Below, piece by piece: positions 1-8,896 of a stretch of DNA of 46,515 nt. A program made the position numbers and the translations under genes. How positions within the stretch are numbered: the first letter of the stretch is position 1; each line of letters opens with the position of its first letter. This DNA is from an uncultured Granulosicoccaceae bacterium (GTDB lineage: Bacteria > Pseudomonadota > Gammaproteobacteria > Granulosicoccales > Granulosicoccaceae). The DNA lies in NCBI GenBank assembly GCA_937928685.1, contig CALGJU010000083.1:1-46515 (forward strand). The letters run 5' to 3'. The notes under the pieces are model-generated. The model ran no database searches, was not told where the DNA came from, and saw nothing but the letters and a program-made list of their open reading frames with translations.

Positions 1-89
1 ACATTAGTCATGTCTTCCATTGCGATACCCACGCTTGCAGTGCTAGCAAAGGCACCCAAAACAGCATACTTAAATAAGTTCTTCTTCAT
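1..89 (-). CDS. N-terminal fragment of an exported protein (cut by window edge)
   Basis: A minus-strand reading frame begins at ATG 89-87 and stays open to the window edge, giving 29 residues that start MKKNLFKYAVLGAF. A lysine-rich start followed by a small, hydrophobic Ala/Gly/Val stretch and a possible AxA-like end look like a Sec signal peptide. The residues after it (MEDMTN) resemble the start of mature DUF6160/FilF-like secreted proteins, but this is only an impression from a few residues. The function cannot be given because the body of the gene lies outside the window. It is divergent from the next gene. Confidence 0.55.
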   Translation of the reverse strand, partial: MKKNLFKYAVLGAFASTASVGIAMEDMTN

Positions 90-468
90 TTATAAATTTC
101 CGATTTGTAGATTTTCAACTTGCCAGTAATATTGTCAGTACATGGGTACCGCTCACTGACGTCCCAGTGTTACAGGTGTCTTCAGACTGGCACCGGAACA
201 TGAATATGCAACGGTTGTGCTTATTAGTGACCAACACTTTAAAACCTTGAAAAAAGAGTGCACGCATAGCTTAAAAAAAAGTATTTATGACGTTAAATCA
301 ATTACTTACATTTGTAAAACAATGTATGCAAATAAGTTTTAGCTTATGGTTTATAGAAAATATTGGTCATGGACAAAAATCCGACACCAGATATATCAAC
401 AGAGTCCTTTGTTCATCCATACTCAACACGCAAATTACTCGCCAAGCATCCACTAAAAACGTATCCGT
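90..468. other. Intergenic region without a supported gene
   Basis: This 379-base stretch separates two divergent genes, so it should hold both of their promoters. It has A/T-rich blocks, including an eight-A run near 275-282. A 61-codon frame at 287-472 overlaps the next start by ATGA, but it has no recognisable content and no ribosome binding site, so it is not called. I see no convincing terminator, repeat or RNA. Confidence 0.5.
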
Positions 469-1959
469 ATGACTACTAGATTCAAATGGCTAACACTCAT
501 TTTTCTTTTTATCGCAGTTGCAGGTATAACTGCCTGGTTCGCGCTGCAAGGTTTAATAGCCAAAGATCAGCAACTCTCTGTAAAGCCACCGCTGCAATTT
601 TCAAAGGTGAAACTCGAGCCGCTGGAAAGCAGCATCGGCCTACAGGCGCGACTGCCTTTTCTTTCTATTATTTCTGCGGCTGAGCACGCAAGCCGTGACA
701 ATCAGACCGGCCGTGGCGAAAAGCAAACCTGTAAGAAAGTGCTCGGCGCTAAAGTCTGTGCCACGCTGTTATGGGAGTACTCAATCGCCAGAGACGGTGA
801 TGTCGAAGTCACCTCACAGGGCGATCGACTACAACTCAAACTACCCGTCAGCTTTTCAGGCGTCGTAAGCGTCGATGGCAGAGGCGGTAAATTGCTCGGT
901 TTACGCAATAAAGATATCGATGGCAAACTGGCGTTAATTGCAGACCTCAATGTCAACATAGCCGCCAACTGGTGCCCCACCATCGAGAGCACTGTCCGCT
1001 ACGAATGGATATCTGATCCTAAAATCAGACTGATTGGCGGTATCAGGCTGAATCTGAGGAAGTCAGTCGATAAGGCATTAAAACGCAAAGTGTCTGAGCT
1101 GCAGACAAAACTGTCCGGACTTGTCGATTGCGATAATTTCAGGCAAACCATCAGTGAGCAATGGCGGGTGCATACACTCAGTGTGGCAATGAAGCAAAAA
1201 GAAGACAGCAAGCTGCGAATTACCCCGATCAGTGCGTCAGTGTCTAAGATTGGCATCGAGAGCGATCACATCGGCATTGCCTTTGAATTGGCAGCAACCG
1301 TAGCGCTGCTACAAACCACCCTACCCACAGCACAAGGCAAACGACGGTTACCAGACCTGACGCCCTATACACAAACACCGGGCACAGTCGAGTTCAGTTT
1401 ACTGTGGGAGGTTCCGTACCAGCAACTCAAAGACACGCTATCACCCAAGCTTATTGGTAAAAGCTACTCATCCGGTGACTCAAACGCATTAACCATCACC
1501 TCTGTCGATCTCTATCCAAGCGGCCAGCTACTGACCATAGACGTCGGTTTCGAGGCGACAGCACTGAAAAGGCTATTTACCACAAAAGGGCATATCTACA
1601 TTACCGCCAGACCGCTTGCCGATCCGCAGAACAATACCCTACGCCTGACCGATCTTGCTTTTACCCGTGCGATTGACAGCAGCCTGGTATCGGCACTCAC
1701 CACCATCATGCGTCAGCAGCTTTTAACTGCGCTGGTAGACGCTTCGACTATTGAACTGGGCCCGGCACTGGGAAAGATCGAACAGTCTGTGGAAGACGCG
1801 CTTTCGAATCCCGCCAAAACCGGCGGTATCCCAATCACTGTAAAACCACCAGTGGTCCGGTTAATGGCTTTGAACCCACAGTCACAGGGCATCGCGGCAA
1901 TCGTCCACCTATCTACCCAACTCGATGCCACTATTCCGGAAGATGTACTGATTCGTTAA
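469..1959 (+). CDS. DUF4403 family membrane-anchored protein
   Basis: The 496-residue product has one N-terminal membrane segment at about residues 7-29, after a short basic start, with no obvious cleavage site. It is probably an inner-membrane-anchored periplasmic protein. The rest is a long, beta-rich sequence that resembles the DUF4403 family in length and pattern: a Cys pair around residues 87-95 (CKKVLGAKVC), a central NWCPT segment followed by a WxSDPKIRLIGG-like stretch, and a second half that repeats the overall architecture. The biochemical role of DUF4403 proteins is not established. The gene starts at ATG 469 and stands alone, with uvrD about 100 bases downstream on the same strand. 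Confidence 0.75.
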   Translation: MTTRFKWLTLIFLFIAVAGITAWFALQGLIAKDQQLSVKPPLQFSKVKLEPLESSIGLQARLPFLSIISAAEHASRDNQTGRGEKQTCKKVLGAKVCATLLWEYSIARDGDVEVTSQGDRLQLKLPVSFSGVVSVDGRGGKLLGLRNKDIDGKLALIADLNVNIAANWCPTIESTVRYEWISDPKIRLIGGIRLNLRKSVDKALKRKVSELQTKLSGLVDCDNFRQTISEQWRVHTLSVAMKQKEDSKLRITPISASVSKIGIESDHIGIAFELAATVALLQTTLPTAQGKRRLPDLTPYTQTPGTVEFSLLWEVPYQQLKDTLSPKLIGKSYSSGDSNALTITSVDLYPSGQLLTIDVGFEATALKRLFTTKGHIYITARPLADPQNNTLRLTDLAFTRAIDSSLVSALTTIMRQQLLTALVDASTIELGPALGKIEQSVEDALSNPAKTGGIPITVKPPVVRLMALNPQSQGIAAIVHLSTQLDATIPEDVLIR

Positions 1960-2057
1960 CAACCACACTTAATATATGAGTACTGAACGGCCCATTGTGT
2001 TTGTTGTGCCTGCGTATAACCTCGTCCCAACTGAGTGGCTTCTGATAAAATGCCCAG

Positions 2058-4241
2058 ATGGATGTCTCTCACATACTCGATTCTCTCAACACCGAACAAC
2101 GCGAAGCGGTTACCGCCGAGCCTGGACCATTATTGATTCAGGCAGGCGCTGGCAGCGGCAAGACTCGGGTGTTAACTCATCGCATAGCCTGGCTCAATCA
2201 GGTTGAACAGGTATCGCCCTTCGGTATTCTGGCGGTCACGTTTACCAATAAGGCTGCCGGCGAGATGCGGGCTCGCGTTGAAGAGCTGCTCGGCAGTCCA
2301 ATCGGCCCGATGTGGGTCGGCACTTTCCACGGTTTATCTCATCGCTTCCTGAGAATGCACTGGAAAGAGGCAAAACTGCCGCAAACCTTTCAAATTCTCG
2401 ATTCTGAAGATCAAAGGCGACTGGTACAACGCGCTATCCGCGGCTTGGCGCTCGATGAAACCCAGTGGCCACCGCGCAACGCCATGTGGTACATCAACAA
2501 TAAAAAAGATGAAGGATTACGTCCTCAGCATATACGCGACGACGACGATCCAACCGAACAACAGATGATCCGCATCTATCAAGCCTATGAAAACGCCTGC
2601 CAGCTTGCCGGAGCGGTAGATTTTGCCGAACTGCTGTTGCGCTCCCTTGAAACGTTACGCGACAACGAAGAGCTGTTACAACACTATCAAAACCGGTTCC
2701 AGCACTTATTGGTAGATGAGTTTCAAGACACCAACTCTATTCAGTACGCCTGGCTGCAGTTGTTGGCAGGTGAAAAAGGTAACGTCTTTGCCGTTGGGGA
2801 CGATGACCAATCCATCTATGGCTGGCGTGGTGCGAAAGTAGAAAACATACTGAACTTTGAGCACGATTTTCCTGCCACCAAAGTGATCCGGCTGGAGCGC
2901 AATTATCGTTCAACCGGCAATATATTGAACGCTGCCAACGCGCTTATCGAATACAACGAAGATCGCCTCGGGAAAAACCTGTGGACTGATATCGGTGACG
3001 GTGATCTGATTACATTTTATAGCGCCCACAATGAAGGTGATGAAGCGCGGTTTATTATCGAACGAATCCTGGAACACGTACATCTGGGTGGCGCGCGCGC
3101 GGAAGCCGCTATTCTATATCGGTCAAACGCACAATCCCGCGCCCTTGAAGAAGAGCTAATTCGAAGCGGCATACCCTATCGGGTATACGGTGGTTTGCGA
3201 TTTTTCGAACGTATGGAAATAAAAGATGCGCTCGCCTATCTGCGTTTAATCAGTTTATCTGACGATGATGTTTCTTTTGAAAGAGTCGTAAACCAGCCAC
3301 CCAGAGGAATCGGTGATAAAACGCTGTCGCAAATTCGCACAGTAGCCACCGACGCCAATGTATCGCTGTGGCATGCGTGTGCCGAGATTCTTACCGCCAA
3401 CGCACTCAAGGGTCGAGCATCCACTGCGGTCACCACCTTTATGAAGCTGATTATGCAGCTACGTAAAGAGACCGAAGGCATGTCGCTCGACAAAATGATC
3501 AGCCATGTGATCGAGCACAGTGGCTTGCTTGCACACTATAAGAAAGATCGCACAGAGAAAGGCGAAGCACGGGTAGAAAACCTGCAGGAGCTCGTCGGTG
3601 CCGCCATGGACCCACCCGATCTGCCAGAAGACATGCCTGACATGACCGTATTAGACGCCTTTCTTTCCAATGCTGCGCTGGAGGCAGGTGAACGACAAGG
3701 AGACGAGTGGGAAGACTGCGTGCAACTCATGACACTGCACTCAGCCAAAGGTCTTGAATTTCCGATGGTCTTTATGACCGGCATGGAACAAGGCTTGTTC
3801 CCGAGCAAGAGATCAATAGAGGAATCAGGCAAAGTAGAAGAAGAGCGGCGCCTTTGTTATGTGGGCATCACACGCGCTGAAAAGAAGCTCTATTTAAGTA
3901 TGGCAGAGCATCGCAGGCTGTATGGTCGTGATCACTTCAACACGGCGTCTAAATTCATCTCAGAAATTCCCGCAGAACTGCTGCAGGAAATTCGACCTCG
4001 TATGCATGTCACCAGACCAATGGCAGCACCGGCTGCGGTAAAGCGAAGCAAAATCCGTGAGGACAATTCCACTGGTTTAACTGTGGGACAACGCGTAAAG
4101 CACAGCAAGTTCGGTGAAGGTGTGGTGACCGACTACGAAGGCCAGGGCACGCACGCACGGGTGTATGTGAACTTTGAAGAGGTAGGCAGCAAGTGGTTAG
4201 TGATGGCGTATGCCAAGCTTGAAGTAATGCATATCGCTTAA
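2058..4241 (+). CDS. uvrD: DNA helicase II UvrD
   Basis: A 3'-5' superfamily 1A DNA helicase of nucleotide excision and mismatch repair that unwinds nicked duplexes and removes UvrC and the cut oligonucleotide. The 727-residue length matches UvrD (about 720). Visible motifs in order: a Q-motif region at the start (DSLNTEQREAV), Walker A AGAGSGKT at 29-36, motif Ia TFTNKAA at 61-67, Walker B DEFQDTN at 220-226 and motif III GDDDQSIYGWRGA at 248-260. Motifs V and VI (LMTLHSAKGLEF and YVGITRAEKKL) lie in the last third. The last 60 residues form a Tudor-like domain (VGQRVKHSKFGEGVV), which in UvrD contacts RNA polymerase. The N-terminus aligns closely with E. coli UvrD from MDVS, supporting the start. 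I see no SOS box upstream. The gene ends against a convergent oxidase gene. Confidence 0.97.
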   Translation: MDVSHILDSLNTEQREAVTAEPGPLLIQAGAGSGKTRVLTHRIAWLNQVEQVSPFGILAVTFTNKAAGEMRARVEELLGSPIGPMWVGTFHGLSHRFLRMHWKEAKLPQTFQILDSEDQRRLVQRAIRGLALDETQWPPRNAMWYINNKKDEGLRPQHIRDDDDPTEQQMIRIYQAYENACQLAGAVDFAELLLRSLETLRDNEELLQHYQNRFQHLLVDEFQDTNSIQYAWLQLLAGEKGNVFAVGDDDQSIYGWRGAKVENILNFEHDFPATKVIRLERNYRSTGNILNAANALIEYNEDRLGKNLWTDIGDGDLITFYSAHNEGDEARFIIERILEHVHLGGARAEAAILYRSNAQSRALEEELIRSGIPYRVYGGLRFFERMEIKDALAYLRLISLSDDDVSFERVVNQPPRGIGDKTLSQIRTVATDANVSLWHACAEILTANALKGRASTAVTTFMKLIMQLRKETEGMSLDKMISHVIEHSGLLAHYKKDRTEKGEARVENLQELVGAAMDPPDLPEDMPDMTVLDAFLSNAALEAGERQGDEWEDCVQLMTLHSAKGLEFPMVFMTGMEQGLFPSKRSIEESGKVEEERRLCYVGITRAEKKLYLSMAEHRRLYGRDHFNTASKFISEIPAELLQEIRPRMHVTRPMAAPAAVKRSKIREDNSTGLTVGQRVKHSKFGEGVVTDYEGQGTHARVYVNFEEVGSKWLVMAYAKLEVMHIA

Positions 4242-4261
4242 CCATGATTATTCATGGTTAA
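4238..4261. terminator. 10-bp perfect hairpin between convergent genes
   Basis: TTAACCATGA, a four-base loop TTAT, then TCATGGTTAA form a perfect 10-bp stem. It includes the uvrD stop codon and ends two bases before the stop of the convergent oxidase gene. The position suits a shared bidirectional terminator. No T-run follows on either strand and the stem is A/T-rich, so intrinsic termination is an inference. Confidence 0.4.
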
Positions 4262-4263
4262 CG

Positions 4264-5577
4264 CTACCACTTATCGCGTAGCGAGTAGTACAGCATGCCA
4301 AGCTTAAGTAGCGGTGATCGCATCGTTGAACCACCGGGAAAACGCTTGTGGCTAATATTAGCCATCACATTAAAGCTGTCCAGCTTTCCGGCTAACGCAT
4401 CGCCACACAACTTGCCCGCGAATGTCGCCATACCCACACCATGACCAGAGTACCCGGACGAAGACATCACATTAGATTCCAGTTGCTGAAGATGTGGCAT
4501 TCTATTCATGGTAATGGCAAGTGTGCCCCCCCATCCGTAATCAATAGCCACACGATCAAGCTGCGGGAATATTTGCAGCATCGCGACTTTAACAAATGAC
4601 TTGATATCTTCAGGAAAACGATAGTCATAGCTTTCGCGACCGCCAAACAGCAATCGATTATCTGCAGAGCATCTGAAATAGTTCACTACAAACTTAGAAT
4701 CAGCCACCGCCATGTTATCGCGTATTAACGTATCAGCCGCTGATGATCCCAAAGGCTCCGTAGCGATAATATAATTGTTAATAGGCATTACCTTTGCGGC
4801 CACTTCCGCTGATAAATCACCAAGATATCCATTGCAGGCCAACAGCAATTGCCTGGCGTTAACTTGACCTGATTCAGTAGTCACGGTGACTTGTTGCGAT
4901 GTTCGTTCGTAACGCATCACTTGCGTGTTTTCATAAATACGCACGCCGTTTTTTAACGCTGCGCCAGCCAGGCCTGTGGCCAGCTTCAATGGATGCAGGT
5001 GCCCTGAACCGGTATCTACTGAGCCTGAAAAATAGGCATCACTTTCAAGACGTTGTCGCAGTTCATTTTTATCTACAAATGAAATGTCCCGATAGTCATA
5101 CTGACTATTTAATTTCTCAACATAACTTTCTGTCTCGCGAGTAAAGCCTGGCTTGTGATCAGCGTGAATAATACCCGCCCTATAGTCACATTCGATTTTA
5201 TGAGTGTGAATTAAATGATGGACGTGCTGTTTGGATTGCTGTGAAAGTTCCCAGAGTGCCATCGCGGTATCGAGCCCATATTTACTTTCAAGCTCAGACT
5301 GATCAACTCGCTGACCCGAACCAAGCTGACCACCATTGCGACCACTCGCTCCCCACCCCACGCGGTGGGCATCGATTAGAACCACATCAACCCCATGTTC
5401 TGCGAGCGTCAACGCAGCAGACAGGCCGGTGAAACCTCCACCGACAATACAAACATCACAGACAATAGAATCTAGCAATGAAGTTTGCTGTTCCAGCTGA
5501 TCTACGCTGGCCGCATACCATGATCGCGGGTATTCGCCGCGCCGATCATTTTCGTGCAGAAGCTTGTTTGAACTCAT
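4264..5577 (-). CDS. FAD-dependent amine/amino-acid oxidase, PuuB (gamma-glutamylputrescine oxidase)-like
   Basis: A 437-residue flavoenzyme of the glycine/D-amino-acid oxidase (DAO) superfamily. The N-terminal Rossmann fold is clear: a beta strand, then GGGFTG at 46-51, an acidic end of the second strand (IDA, 68-70), then GWGASGRNGGQ at 74-84, the FAD-contact signature of the PuuB/OrdL subgroup. The C-terminal part has the GGRESYDY and GYSGHGVG motifs of the same group. In E. coli PuuB oxidises gamma-glutamylputrescine in putrescine breakdown, but related enzymes act on other amines, and no other puu gene lies nearby, so the substrate is open. It is monocistronic, transcribed from the minus strand and convergent with uvrD. 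Confidence 0.85.
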   Translation of the reverse strand: MSSNKLLHENDRRGEYPRSWYAASVDQLEQQTSLLDSIVCDVCIVGGGFTGLSAALTLAEHGVDVVLIDAHRVGWGASGRNGGQLGSGQRVDQSELESKYGLDTAMALWELSQQSKQHVHHLIHTHKIECDYRAGIIHADHKPGFTRETESYVEKLNSQYDYRDISFVDKNELRQRLESDAYFSGSVDTGSGHLHPLKLATGLAGAALKNGVRIYENTQVMRYERTSQQVTVTTESGQVNARQLLLACNGYLGDLSAEVAAKVMPINNYIIATEPLGSSAADTLIRDNMAVADSKFVVNYFRCSADNRLLFGGRESYDYRFPEDIKSFVKVAMLQIFPQLDRVAIDYGWGGTLAITMNRMPHLQQLESNVMSSSGYSGHGVGMATFAGKLCGDALAGKLDSFNVMANISHKRFPGGSTMRSPLLKLGMLYYSLRDKW

Positions 5578-5678
5578 AAAAAATACGCGCTTGCTAATCG
5601 AATGCGTAGATTGTGCGACGAGTGCGGTGCTTTTGATAGTGCGAAGTGAGGAGACGGCGCCTCGTTAACAATTCCGGA

Positions 5679-6170
5679 TCAATAATCGAGTTTGATCTCA
5701 AACTTCACTTGATCTCGCATCGATGCAGACTGAATGTCCAGCTCGATATTCCACCGTCCATACATACTGAACAGTAAACCCTTGAGCAGATATTTTCCTT
5801 CACCCAGGTATTCGCTCAGCTGAGGCTGTGAAGGCAGGCCATGTCCATGCATTGGCATGCCACCCGTTACCACTACACGTGCAGGGCTGACCGCCTTACC
5901 GTCTGTAGTCTTGATAGTAACCACCCATTCGAGGAATTGGTTGATCTCAACGGAGTCATTCGTTTGGGGGTCGAGGGTGACGTTAAAAACGCTCTCATTT
6001 GAGGTTTGCTGCCACAACAGCTTGGAGGTGGCTACGTTCTGTTCAGATGCTAACGGCCCGGAAATAACAAATACAGGCCCGACTAGAAGTGCTATGCAAC
6101 ATGTCCAGTGCCGGATAATGCACCTTACGCTGTAATTTTCAATTGATAATTGTCGATTGGTAAATCTCAT
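5679..6170 (-). CDS. FixH/YtkA-like exported protein
   Basis: A small protein with one hydrophobic segment near the N-terminus (about residues 22-40), probably a signal peptide or anchor, followed by an Ig-like beta domain. The segment GGMPMHGHGLPSQPQ followed by YLGEGKYLLKGLLFSMYGRWNIEL is the hallmark pattern of FixH/YtkA-like domains. These occur in cytochrome oxidase assembly (FixH) and in copper-related or unassigned secreted proteins. No fix or cco genes are nearby, so the role is unknown. The frame can be extended to a TTG at 6230 (183 residues). I prefer ATG 6170 (163 residues) because it puts the hydrophobic segment nearer the start, though its ribosome binding site is weak. It lies downstream of the cold-shock gene on the same strand. 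Confidence 0.7.
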   Translation of the reverse strand: MRFTNRQLSIENYSVRCIIRHWTCCIALLVGPVFVISGPLASEQNVATSKLLWQQTSNESVFNVTLDPQTNDSVEINQFLEWVVTIKTTDGKAVSPARVVVTGGMPMHGHGLPSQPQLSEYLGEGKYLLKGLLFSMYGRWNIELDIQSASMRDQVKFEIKLDY

Positions 6171-6260
6171 ACCGTTTCTGAAGTCAGGAGATTGATCCAC
6201 GGTAGCAAGAAGCTGCCCAGAACAGGGCAAGCCTCTAGTTGGTGATTTCGATAAGCCTTT

Positions 6261-6560
6261 CTAGGCGTTACCCACCTCAGCTTCGTATTCTTCTTCCATT
6301 TCAAGCTGATCTTCCGGCATGTCTTCCTGCATGTCATCACCACCCAACACAACACCGGTTCTCTCAACTTCTGCTGCTTGCCAGCCTTTTTCGCTGCGCG
6401 TCTGGATGAATTCTACTTCTTCACCTTCATTGAGTGACTTATAGCCATCACCCATGATTGATCGGTAGTGTACAAACACATCTTCGCTATCGTCATTCAG
6501 AATAAAGCCATAACCTTTGGCGTTATCAAACCACTTCACTTTGCCTACTGATTTTGCCAC
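6261..6560 (-). CDS. Cold-shock domain protein with acidic C-terminal tail
   Basis: A 99-residue single-stranded nucleic-acid-binding protein of the CspA family. Residues 4-70 form the cold-shock domain, with RNP1 KGYGFI at 15-20 and RNP2 VFVHY at 28-32. Typical members are about 70 residues. This one has a further 25-30 residues rich in Asp, Glu and Met (from about residue 74, ending EYEAEVGNA), which is unusual and may tune RNA binding. The start is GTG 6560, chosen because the family begins with a Lys-x-x-Gly-x-Val-Lys-Trp-Phe pattern exactly there and an AAGG lies about eight bases upstream. A leader of roughly 95 nt is inferred if the promoter at 6661-6689 is right, which fits the long leaders of cold-inducible csp genes. 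Confidence 0.93.
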   Translation of the reverse strand: MAKSVGKVKWFDNAKGYGFILNDDSEDVFVHYRSIMGDGYKSLNEGEEVEFIQTRSEKGWQAAEVERTGVVLGGDDMQEDMPEDQLEMEEEYEAEVGNA

Positions 6561-6908
6561 CTTAGTAACCTTCTAATAAATATGGTAATTCTTCCCCGGC
6601 TAGGGGCACTCTTACTACGCTCTCTTAAAATACTTCTTACTATCTACGACTTCGTTACCTAATTTAACATAGTCCCCTTTTGCTGCCAATCAACCAGCGA
6701 ATGTTGAGACCACAGAGCAGCCAAAGTGTGACACAGTGACCCTCCGGCAATATTTAATACATATCAATACCTTGGCACTAAACTTCCTTTCAACGGTCAG
6801 ACTTACTCCGACCCTACAAGTTCAATCCACCCGCTGAACAGCCAATCGGAATTACCGTGAATCTAATGGTAAACCGTGGCTTATTAGTGACTTAGACGCA
6901 GGCCTACA
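6561..6908. other. Intergenic region between divergent genes
   Basis: A 348-base gap between the cold-shock gene (minus) and the DUF4159 gene (plus). It holds the putative leader and promoter of the cold-shock gene. In the leader, CCCC-TAGC-CGGGG can form a short GC hairpin close to the gene (about 6593-6606). The right half shows no open frame or repeat that I can support and probably carries the promoter of the plus-strand gene. Confidence 0.45.
6661..6689 (-). promoter_or_regulatory. Candidate sigma-70 promoter of the cold-shock gene
   Basis: On the minus strand a TTGGCA element (6689-6684, five of six to the -35 consensus) is followed after 17 bases by TAAATT (6666-6661, four of six to the -10 consensus). 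Transcription would start near 6655, leaving a leader of about 95 nt before the GTG. This is pattern matching only. Confidence 0.3.
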
Positions 6909-7817
6909 TTGAATAAAATCATGCACAATTTCCGCACAGCGCTAGGCTACGTTTGTCGCGCGAGGCTGCAGGTATTTAGTCAGGCAACTTTGTTAGCTTG
7001 CCTGGCCGCCGCACACCAGCCTGCGTTGGCGCAACAAGGCATTTGTGTCGCACCTCAACGGCCTCAGTGTCCGCAACAAGTTGCGCGCGTACCACAACAC
7101 GAATTCACTTTTTCGCGTTTGATTTTTGCAGATAATCCGGTTGCCGTGCATGAGCTCGGCGACTATGTCGGATTCCCGCACTGGCAGGCTGACTGCTCAG
7201 ATTCAGACCCGCATTTTATTTCCGCGATCAAACGCATGACACGGATTAACACCAACAATCAGTCGCAAAGCATCTCTGTGCTAAACGATTCACTATTCGA
7301 CTACCCGGCCCTGTATATGGTTGAAGCCGGATTCGCATCTTTTACTGATACCGAAGCGGAACGCCTGCGGGAATATCTTCTGCGCGGGGGGTTTTTACTG
7401 GTTGACGATTTTCACGGCAGCTACCAGTGGAGCAAGTTTCTGGAATGGATGGGCGCGATCTTTCCCGAACGTGAAATCGTCGATCTACCGAAGAGTCATG
7501 AGATCTTTCACGTGCACTTTGACATTGATAAGTTCGTACAGATTCCCGGGCTTCGGGCGCTTTGCCTAAATAACGGTGCTACCTGGGAGCGCCCCATGAG
7601 TAAAGCCGGCACCGTACTGGAGAGCAACAGCTCGCGCCAACAGCCGGCCTGGCGCGCGATTCTTGATGATGATGGACGCGTCATGGTGATGATCAACTGG
7701 AACGTTGATCTCGGTGACGCCTGGGAGCATGCAGATATGGAAGAGTACGCCTCAGCTTATACCTCTACAGCATATCGCCTCGGAGTTAACTACATGATCT
7801 ATAGCCTGACACACTAG
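6909..7817 (+). CDS. Exported DUF4159 domain protein
   Basis: A protein of about 300 residues with a basic start, a hydrophobic stretch and an Ala-rich end (ACLAAAHQPALAQQ) that looks like a Sec signal peptide cleaved near residue 41. The mature part matches the DUF4159 pattern: FTFSRLIFADNP, then a segment on the level of a membrane-associated hydrolase fold with LREYLLRGGFLLVDDFHG and a later NWNVDLGDAWEHAD. DUF4159 proteins are often near MoxR/VWA gene sets in other bacteria; none are here, and the function is unknown. The start is uncertain: TTG 6909 has an AGG six bases upstream, whereas ATG 6921 lacks one. It is convergent with trhO, only six bases away. Confidence 0.75.
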   Translation: MNKIMHNFRTALGYVCRARLQVFSQATLLACLAAAHQPALAQQGICVAPQRPQCPQQVARVPQHEFTFSRLIFADNPVAVHELGDYVGFPHWQADCSDSDPHFISAIKRMTRINTNNQSQSISVLNDSLFDYPALYMVEAGFASFTDTEAERLREYLLRGGFLLVDDFHGSYQWSKFLEWMGAIFPEREIVDLPKSHEIFHVHFDIDKFVQIPGLRALCLNNGATWERPMSKAGTVLESNSSRQQPAWRAILDDDGRVMVMINWNVDLGDAWEHADMEEYASAYTSTAYRLGVNYMIYSLTH

Positions 7818-7823
7818 AACGGC

Positions 7824-8795
7824 CTAGGCCTTATCACCTGGGCGTTTTTCATCACGTTTAGCCTGCAGCAACACTTTGGCATCTTCACCCATATGCGGCT
7901 CGCCTCTCTTACGTGCGAGCCGCATTTGCTTTTCACGCTCTAAAAAACGCTGTTTTTGATCATCGGTAATTTCATCCCGACACCTGGGACACTGCGCACC
8001 GGCAATGTAATGTTCGCTTTGTTTATCCGTTTCTGTAATCGGTCTTCTGCAGCCATGGCATTGATCGTAGCTGCCGGGTTCTAACTGATGATTCACCGTC
8101 ACCCGATCATCAAAAACAAAACACTCGCCCTGCCACAATGAATCCTTCTCAGGCACTTCTTCAAGATATTTGAGTATTCCGCCTTGCAGATGGTAAACCT
8201 CATCAAAACCCATCTCGCGCAAGTAAGCGGTCGATTTCTCACAGCGAATGCCACCGGTACAAAACATCGCGACTTTGGTGTGTTGAGTTTTGTCCAGGTG
8301 GTTTTTGGCAAATTCAGGGAAATCGCGAAACGACTTGGTGTCCGGATTCAGCGCCCCTTCGAAGGATCCCACTTCACACTCATAGTCGTTGCGTGTGTCG
8401 ATCAGCAAGACATCAGGATCTGATATCAGCGCGTTCCAATCACTCGGCGCAACATAGGTACCGGCCGCATGTCGAGGATCAATACCTTCAACCCCCATTG
8501 TGACGATTTCTTTTTTCAGTTTTACTCGTGAGCGTTTAAACGGCAACTTATCACTGCGTGATTCTTTGCAATCAAGACCGGCAAGCTCTGGTACCGCGCG
8601 CAACCAGTCGAGTACCTGGTCAACCCCGTGCCGGGAACCGGCAATCGTACCGTTAATACCCTCTGTCGCCAGCAACAAGGTGCCACGTACTTTTAGCGAC
8701 AGCATCAGCTCAAGCAGCGGGTCGCGCAATGCCTGATAATCATTGAGACGAACAAATTTGTACAAGGCACAAACGACAACTGTCTGCACTTCCAT
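7824..8795 (-). CDS. trhO: tRNA uridine(34) hydroxylase TrhO
   Basis: TrhO (formerly YceA) uses oxygen to hydroxylate uridine 34 of certain tRNAs, the first step to 5-methoxy- or 5-carboxymethoxyuridine. The 323-residue product has an N-terminal acylphosphatase-like domain (about 1-100, with [16 protein letters not shown]), then a rhodanese domain (about 110-220) with the persulfide-type active loop [10 protein letters not shown], catalytic Cys179. A C-terminal zinc-ribbon-like region has Cys246, Cys249, Cys269 and Cys272, followed by a basic tail. Order, length and motifs all agree with TrhO. The ATG start at 8795 lies just before the divergent argE gene, and the stop is six bases from the convergent DUF4159 gene. 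Confidence 0.95.
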   Translation of the reverse strand: MEVQTVVVCALYKFVRLNDYQALRDPLLELMLSLKVRGTLLLATEGINGTIAGSRHGVDQVLDWLRAVPELAGLDCKESRSDKLPFKRSRVKLKKEIVTMGVEGIDPRHAAGTYVAPSDWNALISDPDVLLIDTRNDYECEVGSFEGALNPDTKSFRDFPEFAKNHLDKTQHTKVAMFCTGGIRCEKSTAYLREMGFDEVYHLQGGILKYLEEVPEKDSLWQGECFVFDDRVTVNHQLEPGSYDQCHGCRRPITETDKQSEHYIAGAQCPRCRDEITDDQKQRFLEREKQMRLARKRGEPHMGEDAKVLLQAKRDEKRPGDKA

Positions 8796-8896
8796 TCTCC
8801 GTTAGCGAACCGGAACGTAAATCCGGTGCAATAAGCCACTTATTGTATAAACTGTCATCACCACTTACCACTGCCGCAAACAAAGTAGATGCGATT

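Noticed and set aside
287-472. 61-codon frame overlapping the DUF4403 start by ATGA
   Set aside because: No domain, no ribosome binding site, low-complexity composition and position in a divergent promoter region.
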